From Pseudoalteromonas rubra (GTDB lineage: Bacteria > Pseudomonadota > Gammaproteobacteria > Enterobacterales > Alteromonadaceae): a stretch of 35,431 nt of DNA. Where the stretch lies: positions 1 through 35,431 of the forward strand of contig NZ_PNCI01000036.1 in assembly GCF_005887095.1 (NCBI RefSeq), in the 5' to 3' direction. The translations under genes and the position numbers were made by a program. This document shows, in pieces, positions 1 through 7,369 of the stretch (positions within the stretch are counted from its first letter, which is position 1; every line of letters begins with the position of its first letter). The notes below the pieces were generated by a model. It was given only the letters and a program-made list of their open reading frames with translations. It was not told the DNA's origin and searched no databases.

Positions 1-15
1 GATCAGGTCAGCGAA

Positions 16-21
16 GCATGG
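16..21. repeat. Target-site duplication, left copy (GCATGG)
   Basis: The six bases GCATGG lie directly outside the left phage end and are repeated directly outside the right end at 34897-34902. This is the expected footprint of replicative or cut-and-paste insertion. Mu itself duplicates 5 bases; here 6 give TG at both ends and equal spacing to the transposase core motifs. Bases 1-21 are therefore host DNA. Confidence 0.8.
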
Positions 22-64
22 TGATCCAATGTACGAAAACTCTATAGGGGATTGCGCGAAAACT
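22..64 (+). mobile_element. Left prophage end (attL) with two transposase-binding cores
   Basis: The end begins TGATCC. A CGAAAACT core starts at base 34 (13th base of the phage) and again at 57. Bases 51-64, ATTGCGCGAAAACT, recur as a perfect inverted copy at 34855-34868. In Mu the transposase contacts end sites with a GTACGAAAA-like core, and the same GTACGAAAA string is present here at 31-39. The pairing of both ends makes this a confident phage terminus. Confidence 0.85.
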
Positions 65-100
65 CCGGGAATATCCGGGACGTTACGGGATTGCGTGGGA
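65..100 (+). repeat. 10-base phased GGGA repeat beside left end
   Basis: GGGA occurs at 67, 77, 87 and 97, exactly one helical turn apart, three of them preceded by C (CCGGGA, CCGGGA, ACGGGA, GTGGGA). The repeats start right after the second transposase core. Mu's own left end has similarly spaced CGGGA/TGGGA words, so this may be part of the end architecture (protein binding or DNA bending). Function is inferred. Confidence 0.55.
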
Positions 101-133
101 CAATATATTAAAAACGTTTTCATTATTTAAAAA

Positions 134-148
134 TTAGAAGCCTTCTAA
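134..148 (-). terminator. Possible weak terminator at the end of the early operon
   Basis: TTAGAAG-C-CTTCTAA is a perfect inverted repeat followed, on the minus strand, by a run of five T. It lies 20 bases beyond the last leftward gene. The stem is short and AT-rich, so termination strength is uncertain. Confidence 0.4.
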
Positions 149-166
149 ATTGCAGGCTCCTTTTGC

Positions 167-328
167 TCACATCGGGTAGTGTTTCGCCTCATAGATAACG
201 ATAGCATCAACCAGTTCATCTAGCTCTGCTGATTCTTCATCCGTAATCGTTTTGTTGATACTTTTATCCAGTAGCTCGTCAGTCCGGGTGAATGCAGTAA
301 CATACTCGTCGTGTGTATAGATTTCCAT
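167..328 (-). CDS. 53-aa protein resembling the N-terminal domain of HigA-type antitoxins
   Basis: The start at 328 follows an AGAGGCGCAAAT ribosome-binding region; the protein is 53 residues and strongly acidic. It ends in IYEAKHYPM, preceded by a glutamate/leucine helix (DEESAELDELVDAI). That ending closely resembles the conserved 'YExxHYPI' tail of the N-terminal helical domain in HigA-type (COG5499) antitoxins, which is normally followed by an HTH domain. Here the stop codon comes straight after, so no DNA-binding part is encoded, and no RelE/HigB-type toxin is adjacent. It is the last gene before the left phage end and is separated from the preceding gene by a strong hairpin. The family link is recognised by motif only; a role as antitoxin or anti-defence protein is inference. 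Confidence 0.7.
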   Translation of the reverse strand: MEIYTHDEYVTAFTRTDELLDKSINKTITDEESAELDELVDAIVIYEAKHYPM

Positions 329-347
329 ATTTGCGCCTCTATATAAA

Positions 348-370
348 GGTGGCGCTTTAGTCGCGCCACC
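348..370 (-). terminator. Strong intercistronic hairpin
   Basis: GGTGGCGC and GCGCCACC form a perfect 8-base-pair stem around a 7-base loop. On the minus strand the stem is followed by TTTATAT. It lies between the stop of the 58-aa gene (376) and the start of the 53-aa gene (328), only 20 bases before that start. It may work as a partial terminator or an mRNA stabiliser or processing site that sets the last gene's level apart. Confidence 0.5.
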
Positions 371-375
371 AGCAT

Positions 376-552
376 TTAGTTAATAGTTGGTGCTGTTTGG
401 GCTCTCAGGGCCTCTGGATGGTTTTGGTAGCTTAACTTGGTCTCTTCTGCTGCATCTAGTAGAACCTGAGTCGCTTGAACAGCGTCGCTAAATGTTTTGC
501 AGTCACACTGCCCGAGATAGCTGGCAATTGATTGCATGGCTTTGTTCTTCAT
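376..552 (-). CDS. Small early protein of unknown function (58 aa)
   Basis: I place the start at 552 (ATG preceded by AAAGAGATGACGTA), 4 bases after the stop of the upstream gene; a longer open frame upstream lacks a better signal and overlaps that gene. The product is a soluble, mostly helical 58-residue protein with two close cysteines (CDC) near residue 16. No family is recognised. Its place after mor suggests an early accessory protein. Confidence 0.6.
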   Translation of the reverse strand: MKNKAMQSIASYLGQCDCKTFSDAVQATQVLLDAAEETKLSYQNHPEALRAQTAPTIN

Positions 553-556
553 TACG

Positions 557-826
557 TCATCTCTTTTCGCAGTCTGTAACCTCTTTGCTAAACAGCTTAT
601 CCAGGACCACTTTATGAAGTGGCTCGACTTTAGGTGGTATAGGTCGCAACGATGGCCCGCCATTCCCATGAGGCACCCAGCTCTCAATTGGCGGATATGC
701 TGCTGGGCCGTTACCTCTGCTTTGTCCTGGCGTGTTATCGGTTACAACTGAATGTGCAACCACACCGCTGATGGCACCTACACTAAACACCAGGGCCATA
801 ACACCTACAAGGTTTTGTTTACTCAT
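557..826 (-). CDS. Small membrane-anchored or exported protein (89 aa)
   Basis: The start at 826 overlaps the mor stop codon (shared ATGAGTAA) and follows GGGGGATAC. Residues 4-26 are hydrophobic (VGVMALVFSVGAISGVVAHS), fitting a signal anchor or uncleaved signal peptide, followed by a proline/glycine-rich stretch and a charged C-terminus with one cysteine. No family is recognised. A lysis-related role (holin- or spanin-like) is possible because no other holin is evident in the window, but the early position argues against it. Confidence 0.65.
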   Translation of the reverse strand: MSKQNLVGVMALVFSVGAISGVVAHSVVTDNTPGQSRGNGPAAYPPIESWVPHGNGGPSLRPIPPKVEPLHKVVLDKLFSKEVTDCEKR

Positions 827-1217
827 GTATCCCCCAGCGCTCACTTGAGCCTTGACCTTTGCTGCTGTCGAACAGGTCGCCCTGGACCTCGTCTTCTTTA
901 AGCTCTTTCATGGTTCTCACCACCCCATATACCCACTGAACCGAGTAGCCATATTTCTTTGCCAGTTCTACGTGGTTGTCTCCAGTAAACTCGCTCCAGA
1001 TTTTGTTGTGTTTTAAAATCGTGTCCAGCGAGATACCCTTGCACACATAAACGTTCTCACCACCAAACGTGTGGCGCACCCGGTCTACTGCTTGGCGGCC
1101 TATCTCTCCAGCCTTCTCCGTGCCAACAACATCGGCAACACCACGAGTAACGACTTCAAAAATAGCCAGTAGCATGCCTATACCGCGTTCACTGCCTTTG
1201 CCGAACTGTTCAGCCAT
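819..1217 (-). CDS. mor: Mor-family transcription activator
   Basis: 132 residues. The start at 1217 follows AGGAGG with good spacing; the frame overlaps the gemA stop by 8 bases. The C-terminal half has the Mor/C signature: GGENVYVCKG, then FTGDNHVELAKKYGYS and VYGVVR, which is the helix-turn-helix. In Mu, Mor is made at the end of the early operon and switches on middle transcription; C then activates late promoters. Only one Mor/C-type gene is seen here, so this protein probably activates the late promoters directly. Candidate target sites are the repeated CTTAA-N6-TTTAA elements at 11241 and 21158. Family assignment is firm; the target sites are inference. Confidence 0.9.
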   Translation of the reverse strand: MAEQFGKGSERGIGMLLAIFEVVTRGVADVVGTEKAGEIGRQAVDRVRHTFGGENVYVCKGISLDTILKHNKIWSEFTGDNHVELAKKYGYSVQWVYGVVRTMKELKEDEVQGDLFDSSKGQGSSERWGIHE

Positions 1218-1851
1218 TGGTTGCCTCCTCATAGCGGCCCAGCATCACGCCAATAAAGGCAAGCGCGGCTTCGAGTTGCTCAACATTGCACTTGCTAAAA
1301 TTGCCGTGCTCATAAACGGTGCTTTTGGCCTCATGTTGTTCATCGCCGCTCAGTGGTAACGCTCGTAGATCTGGCACCAGGTCTTTCAGCTCGGTGACCA
1401 TTTCCCTCTGATACCAACCTTTCAGCTGTTCAATTAGCGCATGCAGCATGGTCGGCTTCAGCCACTCCAGGCGCTCAACCGCTGCGCCCTTATTCAGCCG
1501 CTTTGCTTGCGATTTACTCCAGTTCAACAGTGCCTGTTCTGATCCGTCTCTCAGATAGCCACGGCTTTTCATGGCAATCCAGGTCTGACGGAGTTTATCT
1601 AGAGGCGTTTTTTGATCCTTATCGCGGGTGATTGGTGAGTTACGGCCTTTACCTCGTTTTTTAGTGATCACCTCAAAGCCTTTGCTTTTCATATAATTCA
1701 AAACCTTATTCAGCTCACCAGCATTCATTTTTGAGCAGCTGTCTTTGCCGGTGCAGTGCACCAGGATTTCACGATAAAAAGCATCATCCCATTGCAGCTT
1801 GCCTTTACCCACGTGGATTAACTGGATCAGCCTTGATTTACTCAGTTTCAT
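1210..1851 (-). CDS. gemA: GemA-like protein (Mu gp16, DUF1018)
   Basis: 213 residues. The start at 1851 is fixed by an AGGAGGCGTT ribosome-binding site; the frame is open further upstream but that would overlap the preceding gene. The N-terminus (KLIQ-type helix, then YREIL and a 'LNKVLNYMKSKGFE' segment) matches the GemA/gp16 family of Mu-like phages. In Mu GemA is an early protein that modulates host gene expression and DNA supercoiling. The gene lies directly upstream of mor, as in Mu, and overlaps it, implying translational coupling. Confidence 0.88.
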   Translation of the reverse strand: MKLSKSRLIQLIHVGKGKLQWDDAFYREILVHCTGKDSCSKMNAGELNKVLNYMKSKGFEVITKKRGKGRNSPITRDKDQKTPLDKLRQTWIAMKSRGYLRDGSEQALLNWSKSQAKRLNKGAAVERLEWLKPTMLHALIEQLKGWYQREMVTELKDLVPDLRALPLSGDEQHEAKSTVYEHGNFSKCNVEQLEAALAFIGVMLGRYEEATNG

Positions 1852-1859
1852 AACGCCTC

Positions 1860-2495
1860 CTATAACGACTTGCTTACCAACGGGATCTGTATCCATCCGC
1901 CCTGGGCATTTCGCTCGTAAAAGCGAACATAAGTCTTAGTGCTCGATAAGATGATTGCATCGTCCAGGGCTCGCATCGCGGCGGTCCAGTCCTCACTGTC
2001 ACTGGCCATACGGTACTTGCGTAGTGCCATTATTCGGGCTTTGTTATAGTTGCCTTCGCTGTTCGTTGAAAACGCATCCTGTGTTACTTGCTGCAATAAC
2101 GTGTCGTCGCCCAATGTAGCTAGCTTTTCGTTGATAACACGATCAATCAGTTCCTTTGCTACATTAATTTCAGGCCCAAAAGTGATCTGATCTGCGACAC
2201 CGACTTCAACTTTTCTGCGAGTGTCATAACTAGTAAGTGTTACATTACCTTTCACACCACCCAGCTCTGTGTTGTAGTTTGCAGCCAGCTCAGCAATGAA
2301 TGTGTTTACGTCTTTGAACACACGACTTTTGAATTCACCATGTAACTCTGACAACGCTTTCGCTTCAGCAATAAAGCTATCCACTAGGTCGTTTTTCAAC
2401 ACATCCTGTTCAGGGACCTTATCCAGCGGCACCTGGAACCCTCGGGCGTTAATCAAAAATGTTCGTTCTTCTTTATTAGGGGTTACTTCACTCAT
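1860..2495 (-). CDS. DUF3164 family early phage protein
   Basis: 211 residues, start at 2495 after AAGGAATAACC and overlapping the previous stop (ATGAGTGA). The layout fits DUF3164 proteins of Mu-like phages: an opening 'GFQVPLDKV', a charged middle helix, and a C-terminal 'KARIMALRKYRM...W..A..AL.DAI' followed by a 'KTYVRFYERN' strand. The function of the family is not known to me; it is regularly found between the transposition genes and gemA/mor. It stands where Mu has its Gam/Kil-type early genes but is not Gam by sequence. Confidence 0.8.
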   Translation of the reverse strand: MSEVTPNKEERTFLINARGFQVPLDKVPEQDVLKNDLVDSFIAEAKALSELHGEFKSRVFKDVNTFIAELAANYNTELGGVKGNVTLTSYDTRRKVEVGVADQITFGPEINVAKELIDRVINEKLATLGDDTLLQQVTQDAFSTNSEGNYNKARIMALRKYRMASDSEDWTAAMRALDDAIILSSTKTYVRFYERNAQGGWIQIPLVSKSL

Positions 2496-2751
2496 GGTTA
2501 TTCCTTACATCTGATCTTAGAACTTGTTCGCGCTGGCCAAACACGTTTTGCCACTGGTCAACCTGCACATCGTGGTGCTTGGCCAGAAGCTGTTGCATCT
2601 GGTCAACCTGCACATCGTGGTGCTTGGCCAGAAGCTGTTGCATCTGGTTGTCATCGCTCAATACGGTCTGAGCCTCTACCTTGGGGAGCGTAACCGTGTG
2701 GGTAAACGTGACCATTGCCACACCTGTGATCTGTACTTGTACATGCTCCAT
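2488..2751 (-). CDS. 87-aa early protein with an exact internal duplication
   Basis: The start at 2751 lies 3 bases after the stop of B, with AAGGTGTAG upstream. Residues roughly 37-66 consist of two identical 15-residue units (MQQLLAKHHDVQVDQ) encoded by a perfect 45-base tandem repeat. The N-terminal 30 residues are strand-like (VQVQITGVAMVTFTHTVTL). No family is recognised. The exact repeat implies a recent duplication, and the length of the predicted helix may vary among relatives. Confidence 0.7.
   Translation of the reverse strand: MEHVQVQITGVAMVTFTHTVTLPKVEAQTVLSDDNQMQQLLAKHHDVQVDQMQQLLAKHHDVQVDQWQNVFGQREQVLRSDVRNNHE
2554..2643 (-). repeat. Perfect 45-base tandem repeat, two copies
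   Basis: Bases 2554-2598 and 2599-2643 are identical, followed by a short partial third copy (CTGGT). The unit is a multiple of three and keeps the reading frame of the 87-aa protein. Replication slippage is the likely origin. Confidence 0.95.
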
Positions 2752-2753
2752 AA

Positions 2754-3896
2754 CTACACCTTATGAACCAGTTTTTCGGTGATCTTGCTCTCACCAATTT
2801 GAGCCGCCAGGTTCATCACCTTAGCTGTCCAGGTATTAATACTGAGCGGATATGACCGGTCTAAATCGGTATCGTCCAGGGCTATTCCCTGGCGAACTCG
2901 TGCGTAGCATTTACCACGCAGAGCGCTGATCGCATCTTCCGTAAAAATTGCATCGGCATCTAATCCCACTCGGGCAAACTTGTGACGCAAATAAGCTGGC
3001 ACATGTACACCCAGCGGCTGCATTTGGATCTGGTTACAGCGCCAGGTAAATTCGCGCACATTTTGCCCGGATAGCTTCTTGCGCAATTCCGACTGGCCTA
3101 TCAGTACAATGCCCATTACGCGGCGAAACCCATGGGTCAGCTCCCAGATCCGTTTAAGCAACTTAATTACATCAGCACTCAGGTCGTGCGCTTCATCTAT
3201 TACCATCAGGTGCAAGTGGCCGTTGTTAGAGCTTTCAATTAATGCGTCCTCAATTGCGGCGTCCCGCTCTTCAGCACTGGGGCGGTGCTTTATTTGTAAC
3301 GCGCGGCAAATGGCTGTAGAAATGGATTCAGCGGTAATTTTTCGCCGGTCAAGCCTGGCTGGCTGGATCAGAATGACATCCGGGTGGTCCTGCTGGATCT
3401 GATGAATAAAACGGCGGCGAATAATCGTCTTACCGCTGCCACACTCACCATACAAAGCAATCATACTGCCTGCACTGGCCGCACTGAGCATGTCTTCCAG
3501 TATCACGCGGTGCGACTCAACTAAAAACACATCCTCTTCACTGTTAATCTCATTTTCAAATGGGTCTCTGCGCATTTTAAAAAACTGTTTGGCTGCAACG
3601 GTTAACATTTCTGGCTCCGGTTCTTCATAGTCAACTTCTGGGTTTTGCGGTTTAGGCTCGTACCAGGTAAACAGCTCTGATAGCTGCTCCGGGTTGGCTC
3701 CTGCGTCTCGCAAAATGTCGGTGATTGCAGCCTCAATAGCTGCCTTATCGCATGTTTTTGGCCAGTCAGCCTGCGTAGTTACACGGCTTAAACTGGCCTT
3801 ACTAAAACTGTGTCCTCTTTCTTTTATTTGTTTCACTATGTGGGCTTGCTTAACTCCCAGTACTTCAATCACATGGCTAAGCTTTGTAATTCTCAA
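2754..3896 (-). CDS. B: Transposition target-DNA activator, AAA+ ATPase B
   Basis: 380 residues. The start is a TTG at 3896, 4 bases after the transposase stop; no ATG or GTG with a better site is near. Residues 1-65 form a helical DNA-binding region. A Walker A motif, GECGSGKT, is at 150-157 and Walker B, LMVIDEAHD, at 230-238. In Mu, MuB binds ATP and DNA, captures target DNA, stimulates the MuA transposase and enforces target immunity. Its position directly after the transposase gene and its TTG start suggest translation coupled to A at a lower level. The family assignment rests on the ATPase motifs and context. Confidence 0.9.
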   Translation of the reverse strand: MRITKLSHVIEVLGVKQAHIVKQIKERGHSFSKASLSRVTTQADWPKTCDKAAIEAAITDILRDAGANPEQLSELFTWYEPKPQNPEVDYEEPEPEMLTVAAKQFFKMRRDPFENEINSEEDVFLVESHRVILEDMLSAASAGSMIALYGECGSGKTIIRRRFIHQIQQDHPDVILIQPARLDRRKITAESISTAICRALQIKHRPSAEERDAAIEDALIESSNNGHLHLMVIDEAHDLSADVIKLLKRIWELTHGFRRVMGIVLIGQSELRKKLSGQNVREFTWRCNQIQMQPLGVHVPAYLRHKFARVGLDADAIFTEDAISALRGKCYARVRQGIALDDTDLDRSYPLSINTWTAKVMNLAAQIGESKITEKLVHKV

Positions 3897-3900
3897 ATCA

Positions 3901-5685
3901 CTATCTCGCTATCTTCAGCACCGGCGCTTGTGCTACGCCCAGTTGCAGTTGTTCCACTACGTTATTAACTTCCGATTCAACAACACTCTTGGTAGCCAGC
4001 CAGTCAATCTCGGCTGGTCGTAACTGACGGCCCAGTCGGCTGGCAACCGCAATTCGCAAATCTATGTCGTCAATGACTCGCCCCTTGTTCTTTGGTGCCT
4101 CTGCTATCTGAGCCGCAACCGCGCTATCTGGCGTAATGGATTCACCTGTTGGCGTGATCCGGGTTTCATGCGTCACTTCTTTCAGATAGGAGTGCGCATT
4201 CAACTGGCCATCAAATGGCACAGCCTTATCCTTTTTGGCTTTCTGTATTTGCTCGTCATTCATGCCTGGATAGGCAAGGCGATCAGCCGCTTTTGTTGCT
4301 GTTTCAGTTGGGGTGTCTGCATGCTGGTCGTAGTTTTCACCAATAACAGGGGCGTCCACTCTGAAGCCCACGGCATCAAACTCAACGGGCTCAATCTGGT
4401 GATAAACAATTTCGTCCAGTGGTGTTTTAATACCCACGAGTAAATCCGGTGAGTTGCCCACAATGATCGGGCTAACTTCCACGGTGATCCCGTTACTGAT
4501 GTACTCAACTTCACTCAGGTCATAGGTCATCTGGCACTTTGTAACCGGATGGCGATAAGTTACCGTTAAATCACCCTTAACCTTGCGTGTTTCGGTGTCT
4601 TTGGTAAGCAACAAGCGGCATGTCTGCTCGTCTGGCAACGCGCGCAGCCTGTGGCGATACTCCGGCTGATAGATCATCAGCCATACATCAAGGCGAGAGC
4701 GTTTGTGCCGGGAGTGCAGGCAGTTTTGGCCCTTAATTTTGTTGGCATTAAATGCACGCTGCCATGCCAATACACTTTCATTAAGCTCCGCGACACTGTT
4801 AACAGGCTCCAGTAAAATGCGGCTTTCAAACTGGGTTTCCACCAGGTCATTGCCATTTTCCACCGAGCCTTTGGCACGCGGGCTACCTGCTTTGTGCTCT
4901 ATCGGAGTTACTTTCAACGCTTTCAGTACATTCTTGATAGCGCCAGAGGTATTCGCACTGCCTTTGTCCCACAGCAATTGCTCACACGGCCCCATAATTT
5001 CCGAGTTATCTTGTTGGCGCCAGCACCACATCAAAAAATCAAATAGATTAGCCTGGTTCTCGCCTGCGGCTTCATAGTATTTAACCCTTACAGCTCCGCT
5101 AAAATGGTCTGTCATTACGTAACGCCATACGCGCAGGTGCTTAATTTTTTCTATGTTTTCAGGCTTGTTTGCATAGAAGTGGGCATCACTCATAAACTTT
5201 TGTCGTATACCTTTGCGCCGCCCTGGCGGGTAGTACAACAAACAGTATGAGGGGTCCACCTGGTGCACATGGTTTGGGCCCAGGCTGCGTAATTGCTTGT
5301 GTGGCTTGGCTTTATCCAGCTGTTTTATACTGGCCTGGCGCTTAGCCAGTACCCGGCTTATCTGGCTGGGGCTCAGGCACTTGTAGCCATTTTCAGCCAA
5401 AATGCTTGCTGCCACGGGCACGTTCATTACTCGCTTGCCATTTTCACGAACCGACAAATTCAGTATCGATACCATCAAATCAATGGCTTCTTTACTCATG
5501 GCCGTTGTACCAGCATCCCGCCGCTTGGCTTTACCGCTGCCAAAACCCGCCTTTTTCAATCGCCGATAAAATGCATCCTTGCTAACAGCCAGTGCAGCAC
5601 AGGCCTGCTTCAAAATATCGCCTTTTTGCCCATGTTCGGCGCTTTCCAGCTTTTGACCCCAATACTCTATGGTTAGATCGCTCAT
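3901..5685 (-). CDS. A: DDE transposase A (MuA-like)
   Basis: 594 residues, close to MuA (663). The start at 5685 overlaps the upstream stop (ATGA). Residues 1-60 hold an HTH-like end-binding region. The catalytic rve/DDE core runs from about 135 to 300: Asp144 (HQVDPS), Asp240 (LLWDKGSAN) and Glu276 (GSVENGND), a DD35E spacing. A beta-rich MuA C-terminal domain follows at about 350-440 (Mu-transpos_C type), and the tail after 490 would contact B. It joins the phage ends to target DNA for integration and replicative transposition; its probable sites are the CGAAAACT cores at 34, 57 and near 34862 and 34884. Confidence 0.95.
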   Translation of the reverse strand: MSDLTIEYWGQKLESAEHGQKGDILKQACAALAVSKDAFYRRLKKAGFGSGKAKRRDAGTTAMSKEAIDLMVSILNLSVRENGKRVMNVPVAASILAENGYKCLSPSQISRVLAKRQASIKQLDKAKPHKQLRSLGPNHVHQVDPSYCLLYYPPGRRKGIRQKFMSDAHFYANKPENIEKIKHLRVWRYVMTDHFSGAVRVKYYEAAGENQANLFDFLMWCWRQQDNSEIMGPCEQLLWDKGSANTSGAIKNVLKALKVTPIEHKAGSPRAKGSVENGNDLVETQFESRILLEPVNSVAELNESVLAWQRAFNANKIKGQNCLHSRHKRSRLDVWLMIYQPEYRHRLRALPDEQTCRLLLTKDTETRKVKGDLTVTYRHPVTKCQMTYDLSEVEYISNGITVEVSPIIVGNSPDLLVGIKTPLDEIVYHQIEPVEFDAVGFRVDAPVIGENYDQHADTPTETATKAADRLAYPGMNDEQIQKAKKDKAVPFDGQLNAHSYLKEVTHETRITPTGESITPDSAVAAQIAEAPKNKGRVIDDIDLRIAVASRLGRQLRPAEIDWLATKSVVESEVNNVVEQLQLGVAQAPVLKIAR

Positions 5686-6605
5686 ACCAGCACCTCTTCG
5701 GCACCGTCAAAGCCCAGTTCCTGCAACCATTCTCCACTGGGTTTTACTTCGTCCAGGTGGCCCAGGCTACTCTGTAACTGGTTCCAAACATGCGCCAATT
5801 CCTGCAACAACTGCTTGGTGTCTGAGTAAAACGCCGAGGTCGCCACATGTCGGGTTTGCTCGTCCAGCTCCATGGTTTCTAGCTGCTCATTTAATACAAG
5901 CAACTGATTAAAGCCTTCCAGGATCTGAGTATTCGCCTTAGCATTTACTTCAAAAAAATCTTTAACGTCGCCTTTCCATTTTTCAGGCGAAAACTTTCTC
6001 TGGTGTAGTTGCTCCTTTAATTTTTGGTTCTCCATCACATTTTCGTCATTCAATTTGCGATTTGCTCGCAGCATGGCGTCACTGGCCAGCACTTCATCTT
6101 TTAAGTCTTTCACCTCTTTTTTATGCTTGGCTTTCAGGTCGTCAATTAGCTGCTTAACCGCATCCTTATCGCCCGTTTCAACGGCTTCCGATTCAATCAC
6201 CAGTGCCTGGTCGTCTTCAGGCAACTGGCGCAAAACGCGTAAGTCGTTGTAGCCCAGTTTCATGTTTTGGGCAGCTTCAAAAAACTCTTCCCCAAATTGC
6301 CGCAAGTTAATAAGCCTGTTATCAACGTTTCTGCGTTTTTCCTTAATAATGTACTCGCAACATTCTTCCCAAGTGGTAATCGTTACCACATTTCCATCTT
6401 CATCTTGATGAACTAACCCCTTGTATTCTTTACTATCCTTTAATTGTTGGGCTAGTTTCAGTTCGGTAACGTTTACCAATTTACCTATAAAATTGAATGC
6501 TTGGATTTGGCCTAATTGCAAAAGCACACTCTGCTTAGACGCCAGAATGCCTTTGCCTTCAATCAGGGCTTTTTCCTGTTCGGGTGTAATGTGTGTTTCT
6601 GTCAT
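5682..6605 (-). CDS. Coiled-coil early protein of unknown function (307 aa)
   Basis: The start at 6605 follows GGGGTAATAACG, 5 bases after the previous stop, and the end overlaps the transposase start. Residues 20-60 look like a helical N-terminal domain (QSVLLQLGQIQAFNFIGKLV), then a tryptophan/cysteine segment (TTWEECCEYI) near 78. A long charged coiled coil covers about 150-215 (KQLIDDLKAKHKKEVKDLKD). Two cysteines and no catalytic motif are visible. Its position directly before A suggests a DNA-transaction or assembly role in transposition, but this is not shown by sequence. Confidence 0.8.
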   Translation of the reverse strand: MTETHITPEQEKALIEGKGILASKQSVLLQLGQIQAFNFIGKLVNVTELKLAQQLKDSKEYKGLVHQDEDGNVVTITTWEECCEYIIKEKRRNVDNRLINLRQFGEEFFEAAQNMKLGYNDLRVLRQLPEDDQALVIESEAVETGDKDAVKQLIDDLKAKHKKEVKDLKDEVLASDAMLRANRKLNDENVMENQKLKEQLHQRKFSPEKWKGDVKDFFEVNAKANTQILEGFNQLLVLNEQLETMELDEQTRHVATSAFYSDTKQLLQELAHVWNQLQSSLGHLDEVKPSGEWLQELGFDGAEEVLV

Positions 6606-6610
6606 CGTTA

Positions 6611-6919
6611 TTACCCCAGTACTCTGTAATTAATCGCTTCTTGCTGTAGCTCACGTAGTGCGTTAGTAAAATTGTGATCTACCGTGTTACTAAGCTGCAC
6701 CAGCGCTTTACTCAGTCGCCAGCGTTTATCATTTTTTGGCAGCCGCTCGGCAAACCCGGCCTTTACCAGATTGGCCAGTATTCGCGTTACATCAGCGTTG
6801 CTGGTCTCCAGTGCCGCTGCCAGTTGCTTTGGTTCTATGCCCTCAACTTCATTGCCAGCCATCAGGGTCAGCGCCTTTAATGTGCGCTGCACCTGGGGCG
6901 AGATATATTGCTCACTCAC
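6611..6919 (-). CDS. Winged-helix DNA-binding protein (IclR/MarR-like HTH)
   Basis: 102 residues, GTG start at 6919 overlapping the preceding stop. Residues 10-70 read as a winged helix: a helix with TLKALTLMAGNE, then 'IEPKQLAAALETSNADVTRILANLVKAG' as the HTH and 'FAERLPKNDKRWRLS' as the wing. This is typical of small IclR-N or MarR-like domains in phage early operons. It is the third DNA-binding protein of the operon after Ner and the 161-aa protein; a regulatory role in the lysis-lysogeny or early-late switch is likely. Confidence 0.75.
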   Translation of the reverse strand: MSEQYISPQVQRTLKALTLMAGNEVEGIEPKQLAAALETSNADVTRILANLVKAGFAERLPKNDKRWRLSKALVQLSNTVDHNFTNALRELQQEAINYRVLG

Positions 6920-7115
6920 TGGCTGCTATCCTTTTTTCGAGCTCCTTACGTACCTCAGCAGTAAGCACAGTAACGAGTTTTTTACCTAGCGCCCCCTCAA
7001 TCTGGAACTGACCATAGTCGGTTATTATTTCCCCTCTGCCTGCCAATGATGGGATTACTTTGTTGTACAGGTAAGAAAGCTCATCGGTTGTTAATTTCTT
7101 CAGATCCAAGGTCAT
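6912..7115 (-). CDS. Small early protein of unknown function (67 aa)
   Basis: The start at 7115 is supported by AAGGAGGCC and an ATGA overlap with the upstream stop; the open frame extends further upstream without a better site. The product is soluble, with a K/E-rich C-terminal helix (TAEVRKELEKRIAASE). No family is recognised. Confidence 0.7.
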   Translation of the reverse strand: MTLDLKKLTTDELSYLYNKVIPSLAGRGEIITDYGQFQIEGALGKKLVTVLTAEVRKELEKRIAASE

Positions 7116-7369
7116 ACGGCCTCCTTTCTCATGTGTATGGCTGGCAGATGAAATGCTGCTACACACTCAGGGCACACCACATCAAGATCAAAATGCTCGC
7201 TGCGTACGTGCCGCCAGCCAACATAGGTGGCCGCTTGCAGCCACATTTTGGGTGTTGCGCCGCTCTGGCACGCGTGTTCATAGCTGCGGCAGCACTGGCA
7301 GTAAATCAGCGGGCGTGAGTCCATAACATCTATGTGTGCGATGTCTACAGGGGTTGTTAGTAAACTCAT
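7112..7369 (-). CDS. Small cysteine-rich, probably zinc-binding early protein (85 aa)
   Basis: The start at 7369 overlaps the previous stop (ATGA). Cysteines are grouped as YCQCC, a single C six residues later, and VVCPEC near the end; a Cx2C ... Cx2C arrangement separated by about 40 residues suggests a zinc ribbon or treble-clef fold. The segment between carries TYVGWRHVRSEHFD. The specific family is not recognised; small zinc proteins of this kind are common in phage early operons. Confidence 0.7.
   Translation of the reverse strand: MSLLTTPVDIAHIDVMDSRPLIYCQCCRSYEHACQSGATPKMWLQAATYVGWRHVRSEHFDLDVVCPECVAAFHLPAIHMRKEAV

Noticed and set aside
65..100. CRISPR-like array
   Set aside because: The repeated words are 4-5 bases at 10-base spacing; there are no repeats and spacers of CRISPR size and no cas genes anywhere in the window.
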